Assembly (NCBI RefSeq): GCF_002127325.2
Contig: NC_035445.2
Location: forward strand, 85,389,644 to 85,453,643
From: Helianthus annuus
Lineage: Eukaryota; Streptophyta; Magnoliopsida; Asterales; Asteraceae
Length of the DNA: 64,000 bases
Direction: 5' to 3'
The position numbers and the translations under genes are program-made. Below the pieces are notes generated by a model that worked only from the letters and a program-made list of their open reading frames with translations, did no database searches and was not told the origin of the DNA. The first letter of the stretch is position 1. Each line of letters opens with the position of its first letter. Positions 34,514-45,800 of the stretch are shown here, piece by piece.

Positions 34514-34886
34514 TAAAGAGGCTAGGGATGGGAGCTTTCAGCCAAGATCGAACAACTCAAGGCACTCGAGCTCTTAGCCGAGTCTCGTAACCTGTCGGAT
34601 CAAGAGCTTGAAGCTAGGGCGGGATGTAACGATTTTATTATTAAAGAAAACAAGCTAAAGAGTATGGGTGGGTGTTTGGGGTTCCTTATTTTGTACCAAC
34701 TTTTAACTTATTGACTTCTTAGAAGTTAAAAGGAATTCCAAATGGCTAAAAGGAATCCCAAACACTATCTAAGGACTTTTTAGAAGTGATAAGTCATAAG
34801 TTAAAAGGAATCCCAAACACCTTCTGGAATTACAACAAAGGGCGAGGGTTAGATAGGCGACGGACGGGGATGAGAATACAAGATAT
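34514..34886 (+). pseudogene. LINE ORF2 fragment (left copy)
   Basis: Translates to ELSAKIEQLKALELLAESRN and related text, the linker between endonuclease and reverse transcriptase of plant L1-type LINEs. It is interrupted by a 157-bp MITE (34668-34824) and breaks off at 34886, where chromovirus pol sequence begins. The same fragment at 51236-51608 runs on into the rest of the LINE, so the present copy was made by the block duplication. Confidence 0.75.
34668..34824. mobile_element. 157-bp foldback MITE in the LINE (left copy)
   Basis: Ends GTGGGTGTTTGGGGTTCCTT and (reverse complement of right end) GAAGGTGTTTGGGATTCCTT. It is flanked by TGG on both sides (34665-34667, 34825-34827). Removing it restores the LINE reading frame across the site. 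Superfamily not certain; a 3-bp TSD would fit CACTA or Harbinger. Second copy at 51389-51545. Confidence 0.8.
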
Positions 34887-36571
34887 TCTGGGAAGACTTC
34901 TGGGTACTCCCTCACGACTGGGATGTCTTCGATCTTTGGCTCAGCAGCCTTCTTATCTACAATGTGTGCCAGAAAGGCAGCACATCCCTTCTGCAAACAC
35001 TTTCTTGCCTTCAGGCAGCTAATAATCCTCAACGGCGTCTCACGCTTCTCTCCGTGAACAACAATGGTCTCACCATCATCGGTCGGGATACGAACGACCT
35101 TCTCATGACAAACTATCTCGGCCTTGTTACTCGATAACCAATCCATTCCTACTACCACGTCGAAGCTTCCCAACTGGACTGGTAGTAGATCTATAGTGAA
35201 CTCGCGCTCTCCCAACTCGATTATGCAACCTCGAATCACCTCATTAGCTTCTACTAACTTCCCATTCGCTAATTCGATCGAGTACGGTGTATCTAACTTA
35301 CTAGCGGCTAAACCAAGCATATTCTTAAATTCTAACGATACGAAGCTATAATCGGTGCCAGTATCAAATAAAACGGATGCATAGCGTTGGTTTACAAGGA
35401 ACGTACCAGTGACAACATTGGGATCCTGGCGCGCTTCCCTTGCTTCTATGTTGAAAACCCTTCCGCGGGCTTGGTTCAATTCCGGGCAATTCCTCTTGTA
35501 ATGCCCAACATCACCGCAGTTGAAACATCCGGGCCTCTGCCCGTTCCCACCATTGTTTCCCGCTTGGTTGTTTCTCTGATTACGATTCATGGCGCCCGCT
35601 TGGTTTGCGTTGTTGACTCGGTTTCCATCACCTCCATTGTTCCCTTGGGGGCGGTTCCCAGTACCACCACGGTTATTTCTATTCCCAAATCCTCTCTGGC
35701 CTCCCTGGCCAGCAGTCGCCCAACAAGTCTCCTTCAGGTGGCCAGTCTTTCCACATGCTTCACAAACTTTCAACCCACAACGGCCAGAATGATGGCGCTG
35801 GCAGCTATTACACCTGGGCTGGGCGCCCATGTATCCCTTTCCTTTCTTCCTACTACCAGCTGTATCTTGCGCTGGCGCATTTGATTCCCCTTTCTTAACC
35901 ACCACCTCGGTGCCCTGCTTGAAGTTTGAAAACTTCCGCTTGTTCCCTCCAGATGACTCCACATGAGTCTCCTTCTTCTTTGGCTCCGCTTCATCAAACT
36001 TGTTCAAACGAATTGCCTCCTCCGTAAGAGCCACGCTCAAATCAATGGCTTCAGTGATAGTCGCAGGTTTGGAGGAGGTCACCATGCTGATGATTTGAGG
36101 AGCTAATCCCCAAATGAAACGTTCAATTCTCTTGAACTCAGGTGTGACCATGTAGGGTACCACATGCGACAAGTCGTGGAACCTCTGAACGTACTCAGCT
36201 ATCTTCGACCCTTCCATTTTCAGGTGCCAGAACTCGGTCTCCAATCTCTGGATTTCGGCGCGAGAACAGTACTTTTTGCGCATGAATTCTTTCAGCTCGG
36301 TCCAGGTCAGTGCGTAAGCAGCAGCTTCGCCAAGTGTTTGTACTTGCAAGTTCCACCAGGATAGGGCTCCATCCAAAAATAGCCCAGAGATGTAAGTGAC
36401 TTGCTGATCCAATGCGCATTTGCTCATGCGAAGAACGGATTCTGTTTTCTCAGCCCAGCGGACAAAAGCGACAGCACCTCCTGTGCCATCAAAGTTTACG
36501 GGCTTGCAGTCCAAGAACTGTTTGTAGGTGCACCCTGCACATACATTATAACGCATGATTGGCATTAGCAT
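34886..36571 (-). pseudogene. Chromovirus copy 2: gag and protease, pol truncated
   Basis: Gag frame from 36571 with both CCHC knuckles intact ([28 protein letters not shown]). The protease site reads DTGTDYSF instead of DTGADYSF. Early pol follows, then an abrupt end at the junction with LINE DNA (34886), a little before the reverse transcriptase domain. Upstream of it, unlike copies 1 and 3, the full leader, extra ORF and primer-binding site are kept. An extra base in the gag-leader region (near 36618) shifts the MPPRR frame relative to the other copies. Confidence 0.88.
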
Positions 36572-37250
36572 TCTTGCTAAGGAAATCCATTTAGGTCATG
36601 GTATGTCTTAACGACTTAAGGGTTACCATGAGGCGGATTGTTATTGTTGCCAGTGTTGCCAGAGTTGCTTCCACTCATTCCTCCTTGAGAGGCAGCATAT
36701 TGAGCAATAGCTGCAGCAATGACTTGCTGTAGTTCGGCCTGGGTCGTAGGCATTTGCTGCTGTTGACGTCTTGGCGGCATCTTCTAAAGATGTGTTTACG
36801 TCGGTTAGGCCATAGTAACGCGTACGTATATAGTAATAGTAATAACATCTCATGTTATCAATACTTCATAAATACTAATCACACAACATCCCATGTCACA
36901 AATATTATACACACAACATCCCATGTCATAAAAATATACACACAACATCCCATGTTATAATAATTTAAATAAGCAATCAAGCGAATCAAATATGATGAGA
37001 ATACTGCGATTGCCATATATATCGAGACCACAACGTAAGTGTATCAGTACATCACTGTGTCATACAATCATCAATCAACTAGGGGCTACATCACCCCTGT
37101 CCAAAAGCTATATCAAATCAGTGTCAAATACATCAAATACATCAAGTATGTGTCAAAAGTCAGTATCATCATGTAGTCTCCAAAATGCTATGCAACCAAA
37201 AGCAATCGCGGTCCTCTCACCAACGTCTACACAAGCAGTACTGATGAGCT

Positions 37251-38861
37251 CTATACAGATGGCGGTGGAGGAGGGGGAAAGTAAGTGTAAAGCAAGCGAC
37301 GTAACTGGAGCCAGTCCTCCTCCATAGCTTGCTGAGTACGGATGACAGAAGCAACCTGCTGCTCTAGTGTAAAGAGGCGAGCAGCATAATCTGGGGGTAA
37401 TGATCGACATGGCTGAAGAGGAGAGTGTATCTGTCCATGGCATGAACATGGTGGCAGCTGAGCTCTCTCAAGCTCCTGGAGACGCTGCGTGTGTGACTCG
37501 TGCTGATGAACGAAGGACATCAAAACGTCCTCTATAGTGTGTCCCACATGAAACGGATGGTATGGATCAGTCGGTGGCATGACGGGCGGTGTCGACCAGA
37601 GTAAAGGCTCACTGGTGGGGTCAAATGGTGCCACATGAAACGGTGAAGTAGAGGGTGGAACAGATGACATCTGGGGCATGAAGGGGCTAGACATCGGTAC
37701 GTGCCCAAAAGGATGGGCTGAAGAACCCTCTCCAGGCCTCGCTGGAGGTACAAACTGAGGAACCTGAAAAGTGAAATCAACAGGTCGTGTAACAGGAATC
37801 TGAGGGGGCAAAGGTGGAACGTCCTCATCAGCAGGTATCCAACCGTGCTGTGCATGCTCATCCGGTGGATCCATGTGGTCTACAAACAGTGCGTGCTCAG
37901 GCTCAAGTGGAACGGGATCAAATGGGGGAGCAACGACAGGGTGAACCGGTGCAATGTGATCAACAGGATGGTCAACTGGTATATCAGCAACAAAAGGTGG
38001 AGGAACAACAGGATCGACAGCAACAACGACATGATCTCCCTCCAAATGATCATCGACGGGCGGGACAGCTAGAACAGGCTCAACTGGGATGCTAGCATGT
38101 ACGGGGTCATGCTCGGGCATAGGATCTAGAGCAGCTGCCTGCTCAGGAGCCAAGGCAGGCTCATGGTCATCAAAAGCCATCTCGAAATCAAAATCGGGAT
38201 CAATAGGATCGACTGGATCAGCGGGATCCTCCATGGGCTGGTCCATCGGGATAAACTCAATATCATGATCCGGGTCGAATCCCGGAGGAAAAATGGGATC
38301 AGAATCCTCTATCTCGTCATGCTCAAATGCAAAACTCGGGATAGGTGTAGCAGAGGATGCCTGGTCAGGGTCCGAGTCGTGTGCAAAGTGTTGTGCGCTC
38401 ACCTCGTGAGAAGGTGCGGATGCCACAGACTCAAAGGAGTCTGGGACCGGTGAATGTGCGGGTGAGTCCTCGGCAGGGGCATCAGCGATCATCAGAAGAT
38501 CGCCAGCAGGAAGTAGGGCTGCGTCCGGGATCTCATCCTCTATAGGCTCATCCTCAAACAGATCGATATCGCCGTCAGCCTCGGCGTCAAGTAGTAAGTC
38601 ATATGCGGGATAAACGGCCAAAGGTATAGGAGCCGGAATCACAACTAGAGGTAGGTACTCAGCAGGGGGGCCATCCGCAGGCTCATCAGCACCCTCGGGT
38701 AGTGCGAAGGGCTGGAAATCGTCGTCGTCCGTGCTGGTGGAATCAGATGTATGCACCTCGTGCTCCGAAGATGGGAGGTCATCAGATACGATAGGTAGGG
38801 GTCCGGTGGTGTCCGAGTCACCTGTGCCTGGTGAGTCCATGTGTCTGTAACACAAACACAA
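37251..38861 (-). CDS. Extra ORF of the chromovirus: acidic, Pro-rich, lysine-free protein
   Basis: 536 codons on the same strand as gag-pol, between the primer-binding site and gag. The likely start is the second ATG at 38840 (MDSPGTGDSD), giving 529 residues. Residues 10-330 are very acidic (Asp/Glu/Pro/Ala) with DP-rich runs such as DPADPVDPIDPDFD. Residues 330-430 are Pro/His/Phe-rich. The C-terminal 80 residues can form helices (LFTLEQQVASVIRTQQAMEE) and end in PPPPPP. I see no Lys and no Asn in the whole frame. No known domain recognised; a similar extra ORF upstream of gag is known in Ogre/Tat elements, but not, to my knowledge, as a rule in Tekay elements. The frame is open over its full length. 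Function unknown. Confidence 0.7.
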   Translation of the reverse strand: MCLCYRHMDSPGTGDSDTTGPLPIVSDDLPSSEHEVHTSDSTSTDDDDFQPFALPEGADEPADGPPAEYLPLVVIPAPIPLAVYPAYDLLLDAEADGDIDLFEDEPIEDEIPDAALLPAGDLLMIADAPAEDSPAHSPVPDSFESVASAPSHEVSAQHFAHDSDPDQASSATPIPSFAFEHDEIEDSDPIFPPGFDPDHDIEFIPMDQPMEDPADPVDPIDPDFDFEMAFDDHEPALAPEQAAALDPMPEHDPVHASIPVEPVLAVPPVDDHLEGDHVVVAVDPVVPPPFVADIPVDHPVDHIAPVHPVVAPPFDPVPLEPEHALFVDHMDPPDEHAQHGWIPADEDVPPLPPQIPVTRPVDFTFQVPQFVPPARPGEGSSAHPFGHVPMSSPFMPQMSSVPPSTSPFHVAPFDPTSEPLLWSTPPVMPPTDPYHPFHVGHTIEDVLMSFVHQHESHTQRLQELERAQLPPCSCHGQIHSPLQPCRSLPPDYAARLFTLEQQVASVIRTQQAMEEDWLQLRRLLYTYFPPPPPPSV

Positions 38862-38929
38862 ATATGCACAAATAATCAGTCATACAATCAGGTAATCACA
38901 TAAGTCACCAAGTAAAAATCACATAATTC

Positions 38930-39150
38930 TCCTAGTCCCACTAGCCTCCCAGCCTCCCAGACTATTTTTCCTAGTCCCACTAGCCAATTCTCCCAGCCTC
39001 CCAGACTGCTCTTCCTAGTCCCACTAGCCTCCCAGTCTCTTAGGCTGACTCCCTAGTCCCACTAGTCAATTCTCCCAGCCTCCTAGACTGACTCCCTAGT
39101 CCCACTAGTCAATTCTCCCAGCCTCCTAGACTGACTCCCTAGTCCCACTA
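38930..39150. repeat. Tandem array, ~43 bp unit, in the retroelement leader
   Basis: About five imperfect units containing CCTAGTCCCACTAG, CAATTCTCCCAGCCTCC and AGACTGACTC. The array is followed by related CTCCCAGACCGAGCCT repeats to 39215. It lies between the primer-binding site and the extra ORF; C/T-rich on the plus strand, hence G/A-rich in the element's RNA. Confidence 0.8.
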
Positions 39151-39368
39151 GACAACTACCTCGATCCATTGGATCGAGCCTCGGCCTCCCAGACCGAGCC
39201 TCAGCCTCCCAGACTGAGCCTAAAAATAATAAATAAAATGCGCTCAACATTTGTTTATAAAAAGGTTTTGGATCTGGACTTAGGTGGTATGCAGTAAAAA
39301 TGTTTTTGTGAGAGCCCTAGTGATCATAGTCTAGACTCGAGAAGGAATCCTAGTTCGCTATGATCAGA

Positions 39369-39380
39369 GCTCTGATACCA
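39369..39380 (-). promoter_or_regulatory. Primer-binding site (initiator tRNA-Met type)
   Basis: Minus strand reads TGGTATCAGAGC three bases after the LTR end TGTGACA, the standard plant initiator tRNA-Met primer-binding sequence. This fixes the LTR boundary at 39384 and the strand of the element. It is deleted in copies 1 and 3. Confidence 0.92.
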
Positions 39381-39383
39381 AGC

Positions 39384-42300
39384 TGTCACACCCTGGCTTT
39401 GCGGAAGCGTGGTTAATTTGGTGTGACTTCTTAATACCATAGCTTAATCATAACAAAGCTATATGAATTAAAAACATGCAAGAATCATCCATTAAATTTT
39501 AAAACCAAACATAGTATCATTGTTTAATTGGACCAACACTCTAATAACCATAACATTGTTTCCCAATCAAAACAACTTAAACATAACATAAACACAGTTT
39601 AAGGTCTGTGACTTGTCCAGGAAAGAGTCACATTCCCTAAACCCCGGATGACCTTGGAAACTAGTGCAGCGGGAAAACGTGCCATACCGTGCCAGATCTT
39701 TTAATTCCCTGAAATACATGTAAGTTGAAAAATCAACAATAATGTTGAGCGAGTTCATGTGTAAGTGAGTAAATAAACCTTTGTATTTATCAAAATCCTG
39801 GTATGTAGCAAATAAGGAAAAAGAGATCACCAATGGTTTGCAAGGCCATTGATATGTGTGAAATGCAAGTAGGAAGGCTCAAACCTAGCAGATTTATGCG
39901 TCGGGTACAAAGTCATCCCGAGGTCCGTTATGCTGGGCCTGGGACTGGGCTCGCTACACCCAAATAGATCTATCGCTCCTGCCCCTCGGTCCTACCCTGA
40001 GGATTAATGACCTCAAGTTTCCGCCTACCCATTCACATGATCTAAAAAGTAACCCTCCTTACGCTAACCATACCATGTATAAAGTAATCATAAACATTGT
40101 AACATGTATTTCACCCCCGCAGTTTAGAAAACTGAAAACAATTAAGAGAAAAGGGGGACATGAACTCACAGTCAGTGCGTCTCTACCAAGTACTCCGAAT
40201 ATCTGCTGTGCGACGACCTACATGTACTAATTCTATTAGACGGATGGCCGTGCCTTAGCTTTATAGTTTAGATTTTCGGGAAATAGTTAGACAACTATTT
40301 CGTGTTTATATCTTGCATGTACTTGGTAGTTTAATCTCCTTCCCAAGGATGGGGGATTTAATACATGTGCGTTCAATTTATAATATTAAGTCTCACTTAA
40401 TATATTTTCATTTCTAATTCCAAATATAAATATTTTTCTCAAAAATATTATATTTCTATTTCACATAATTTTTCCCCAAAAATAATACGTTGATAAAATA
40501 TACGTTCATAATCATTTTCGTATAATGCGTAAGTTACGTTTTTGTAGTCGTGTGGTAATAATAATTACCGTTGTAACTTATATGTTTATCGTGAAAGCGT
40601 TTGTATTATTTTGGATTTGTCAACGTTTGCAAATATTATTTTTACTTTAAAAATAATATTTGTGTATTTTCACAAAATAATCATAAACAGTGTTGTGAAA
40701 AATTATATTTACCAAATATATATTTATCACGTTTAATTTTGTGAAAATCCCACCTCCGAATATTTGTAAATAAAGTCATGGCGAAATATATTTTGAAAAC
40801 TTATCAAAAATAATTCTAACACTTGTAAATAATTCTAAGTGTTAGGTTTTAGAAAAATTTCGCCAGAGTTTCCTCTGTAACTGGAGGTGGCCACGCCTTC
40901 AAGCGTATCATTTTCTTTTACAAAATCATTTCAACAACTTCTTGATTCAACCAAACAATTTCTGACACATCAAACTAGTCGACAAGTATGTAAATCGCAT
41001 AATCACATGAACTTGTAGTTTTTCCGAAAACTATAGTGTAGATCCCGTTATAGTTTGTGGATCTATGTATAAAGTAACTCAATCTTGTAAAAACCTCATT
41101 TTTAGAATAAAACCATCTTTACAACTTCTTGTCAACTTTTACAAAGGTCGTTATTTTGTCGAAACTTTTCATTTCACAAGTGTTTATACACTTGTGGTTT
41201 GTAAAAATCATGCTTGTTAGTGTGTTATCCGACTTTTTAGAAAACATGATTTTCTCGACACTTGGTCCTTTGAAAATACCACTTGCAGATACGTAGATCC
41301 GCTAGTTTTAAACACTATTTTACAAGTAAAAATACTTTTACACAAGTTCATGTTTCTCATGTGGTAGAGTTTCACCTTTTAACCCTTGTACCGATAGAAA
41401 CAAGCTTATGTCAAGATCTATGATCTTAACAAAGTCGGGTTAAACGATGATCCGAGCTACCACAACGTAGATCGGGCCTCAATATTCACAACTTTCAAAT
41501 ACTACAACTTTTACACAAGTATTAAGTTTTTATCCAACAATATTCATGTTTCAGTAGACTTTAAAGATTCAAAAGATAAGTTTTCGCATTTTGACCGTCA
41601 CAAATCTTATTAAGCACCTTAGATTAGTTCGAGAGGGTTTTTTAAGTGTTATACCTCTAGCTCGGGGCTAGGGAAGAATCTATGCGAAAATGTGGTGGAT
41701 AAAAGCAAGATAACGAGGTCCTTCGCCTTCCGTTAGCTCCAAGACTCCTTATGCGAGATCCTTAACACTTGTATGATGTTGGAATGGAATGAACAAGAGC
41801 CGAAAATGGTGGTAGTGAGGGAGGGGGTTTCGGCCGAGAGGAAGCAAGGAGGGAGAGAGTGTGTTTGTGTAGTGTTGTTGTTGTGAATGAACTCTTGTGT
41901 AAACTCAAGGTATTTATAGATAAACTCAAGTGATAATCCCTTGGATTTTATGTCTAGTTGATACTAGACATGTTTATTTAAATAATCAACAAATGGTACA
42001 TGTGTGTCCCCCTAGTTAGGCCGATTACATGAGGGGGGGGGGTCTTCTAGTTCAATTCCAATCAAATGGTTAGAGTTTAGTTAAGTTAAACCAAGTTAGA
42101 TTTAGGGTTAACTCGGTTAGTTGTATGATGTGTTCTATAGCGGGTGTTAGGGTATTCAGGGACCCTAACTGGCTCAGAAAAAGACCAATAATATTATTGT
42201 CAATATTTTTATATTCCGGGTATAGTCCGGTTGTTCGGTTGGATAGTAATCCGTTAAAGTGCTTAAGTAAGCTTTTAAGTGTCGTAAATAATATTTTTAG

Positions 42301-42795
42301 TGACACATCTTATTTCCCAAAGTGTCAGGAATATTTTCCTCATGTTTTGGCACTTTATTAGTTAGCCAGAAGCTGGTATGTTAATTAAAGTGTTGTGGCT
42401 TGTGCTTAGGGTACGTTTTAGGCACATCCAGTCATTATATCTTATTCCTAGAGACGCAGTTCTACAACCATTGTATCCCTACACTCACTATGGGTGTAGT
42501 AAAATATTTCTGGCTCATACAGGCCCTTAGAGGCAGTGTCTGCCTGATGCTGGCTTTATCAGCATGTTCAATAGGTTATCCGTTCAAATGCTACTGTGCT
42601 TTAGTGCATCATGTTTGTCACTAAGGTTCAACGTGTAAATAATGTAGTGACGGAAATCAAAGTATGATGCAGGAGTATACAAGTACTAGAATTCAAGTAG
42701 CAGTTTGTCAGCAATTTCAGTTAAGCACAGTAATTAAGCAGCAATTAATTATTAATTAAATCGTACGGATACCTGGTTTAGTGAGGGTTGTCACA
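39384..42795 (-). mobile_element. Full LTR shared by chromovirus copies 2 and 3 (3412 bp)
   Basis: Same ends as the LTR at 22631. Its left neighbour is the primer-binding site of copy 2 (so it is a 5' LTR). Its right neighbour is the polypurine tract of copy 3 (so it is also a 3' LTR). No CATTT TSD on either side. One LTR serving two internal regions is the product of recombination between elements or within an array, not of a simple insertion. Confidence 0.92.
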
Positions 42796-42808
42796 TTCTC
42801 CCCCCGTT
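42796..42808 (-). promoter_or_regulatory. Polypurine tract of chromovirus copy 3
   Basis: AACGGGGGGAGAA on the minus strand, directly before the LTR start, identical to that of copy 1. Confidence 0.85.
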
Positions 42809-42830
42809 AAAGAAATTTCGTCCCGAAATT

Positions 42831-45800
42831 TTAAGTTCTGCTTGTAGAAGCAGGGTTCTCAGGAAATAAGTGGGGGTATTTCTCTTTCATTCGGTCCTCA
42901 CGCTCCCAGGTGAATTCAGGACCATGTCTAGCATTCCAACGAACTTTGACGAGCTTGACACTGCTCCGGCGGGTCTTGTTTACTTTCCAATCCGTGACCT
43001 CAACAGGTTCTTCAACGAGATGGAGCGTGTCGTCAACATGAATTTCGTCGGTAGGAATGGCAACGGTATCTTGAGTTGGACTTCTCTTCAGATTGGATAC
43101 ATGGAATGTATCGTGAACACCATTCAGTTCGACAGGTAAATCCAACTTGTAAGCTACTAACCCGATTCTCTCCAAGATCTTGAATGGTCCAATATACCTC
43201 GGGTTCAACTTTCCACGTTTCCCAAAGCGTGCCACACCCTTCCAAGGTGATACCTTCAACAAAACCATCTCACCAACCTCAAACTCTAGAGGTTTCCTGC
43301 TTCGATCCGCGTAGGCTTTCTGCCTGTCACGAGCCGCACTGATGCGGTCTCGTATCTGTGCGATCTTATCTGTGGTTTCCTGTACCATTTCAGGACCAAC
43401 CAATTGTCTATCACCTGCGTCAGCCCAACAAAGCGGTGATCTGCACTTGCGCCCATATAAAGCTTCGAATGGCGCGGCACCAATACTGGTGTGGTAGCTG
43501 TTGTTGTATGAGAACTCAACCAAAGGCAAATGCTTATCCCAGCTACCGCCCAAATCCATCACACATGCTCTCAGCATATCTTCTAGTGTCTGTATCGTCC
43601 GCTCGCTTTGACCGTCGATCTGTGGGTGGAACGCAGTGCTCAGATTCAACTTTGAGCCAAAAGCTTCCTGGAAGGATTGCCATATCCTTGACACGAACCT
43701 TCCGTCTCTATCAGAGATAATCGAGAGAGGTACTCCATGGCGTGTAACAATCTCTCTCATGTAAATTTCGGCCAGTTTGCTCGTATTATCCTTCTCTCGG
43801 ATAGGTAGGAAGTGTGCTGACTTCGTTAAGCGATCCACTATTACCCAAATAGTGTCATGGCCTCTTGGCGTTCTTGGCAACTTCGTAATAAAATCCATAG
43901 AGATTTGTTCCCACTTCCACTTGGGAATCTCTGGTTGCTGCAGAAGTCCCGAAGGCTTCTGGTATTCCGCCTTAACTTTGGCGCAAGTTAAACATTTGCT
44001 CACATAAACAGCCACATCGCCTTTCATCCTAGGCCACCAATAGTAATCTTTAAGATCCTGGTACATCTTATCCGCTCCAGGGTGGATAGAGTACCGCGAC
44101 TTGTGAGCTTCATCGAAAATAACCTTCCTTAAACCTCCAAACAAAGGAACCCAAATCCTTTTCTCAAAACATAATGTTCCTTCCCTATTTGGTACCAATA
44201 GCTTCTCCATCCCACGGAGATATTCTTCTTCAAGGTTTCTTTCCTTGAGAGCGTCTTTTTGCGCGGCACGAATGCGCAAGGAAAGATCGGTCTGAATAAT
44301 CATCTCTAAAGCCCTAACCCTTATGGGCTTGATCCTCTCCTTTCGACTTAGGGCATCGGCGACCACATTCGCCTTCCCTGGATGATACTTAATCTCGCAG
44401 TCGTAATCATTCAACAGTTCTACCCATCGTCTTTGCCTCATGTTCAACTCCTTCTGGATGAATATATGTTGGAGGCTCTTGTGATCTGTGAAGATTGTGC
44501 ACTTCGTACCGTAAAGGTAGTGTCTCCAGACCTTTAAAGCAAAAACTATTGCGCCTAGCTCCAAATCGTGTGTGGTATAGTTCTTTTCGTGTACCTTCAG
44601 TTGGCGTGACGCGTAGGCAATAACCTTTTGACGTTGCATCAACACACAACCCAACCCTTGACGTGATGCGTCGCAGTATACCACAAAATCATCAGTACCT
44701 TCCGGTAGTGCTAAGATTGGCGCGTTGCAGAGCTTATCTTTCAATATCTGGAATGCTTCCTCCTGTTTGATTCCCCAATCAAACTTCTTGTCCTTCTGAG
44801 TGAGGAGCGTCAATGGTTGAGCGATCTTTGAAAAATTCTCAATGAACCTTCGATAATAGCCAGCCAAACCCAAGAATTGCCGAATCTCGGTTGGCGTCTT
44901 TGGCGTTTCCCAATCTTTGATCGCCTCGATCTTGGTTGGATCCACGTGGATTCCATCTCCATTCACCACGTGCCCAAGGAATTGCACTTCTCTTAGCCAA
45001 AACTCGCACTTAGAGAACTTGGCGTACAACTGTTCCTTCTTTAGCAGCTCCAGAACGGCTCTTAAATGCTGCTCGTGCTCAGCCTTCGTCTTTGAATAAA
45101 TCAAAATATCATCGATGAACACAATCACGAACTTATCCAAGTACGACTTACAAACTCGATTCATCAAATCCATGAATACTGCAGGTGCGTTTGTCAAACC
45201 AAATGGCATAACGAGAAACTCGTAGTGTCCATATCGAGTTCTGAAGGCTGTCTTTGGGATACTCTCCTCCTGTATCCGTAACTGATGGTATCCAGATCGA
45301 AGATCGATCTTTGAATAAAAGCTTGAACCTTGTAGTTGGTCAAACAGATCATCGATTCTTGGCAGAGGATACCTATTCTTGATCGTCAGCTTGTTCAACT
45401 CTCGGTAGTCAATACACATACGGAAACTACCGTCCTTCTTCTTGACAAACAAAACTGGAGCTCCCCAAGGCGAGAAGCTCGGTCGGATGAATCCCTTGTC
45501 TAACAACTCTTGAAGTTGTGTCGACAGTTCCTGCATCTCGGACGGGGCAAGTCTGTAGGGTGCCTTAGCCACAGGCGCGGCACCTGGAACTAAGTCAATG
45601 CGAAACTCCACTTGCCTTTGAGGCGGCAAGCCAGGCAAATCTTCTGGGAAGACTTCTGGGTACTCCCTCACGACAGGGATGTCTTCGATCTTTGGCTCAG
45701 CAGCCTTCTTATCTACAATGTGTGCCAGAAAGGCAGCACATCCCTTCTGCAAACACTTTCTTGCCTTCAGGCAGCTAATAATCCTCAACGGCGTCTCACG

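Noticed and set aside
38870..39230. CRISPR-like array
   Set aside because: Repeats are contiguous and degenerate without unique spacers, in a plant retroelement leader.
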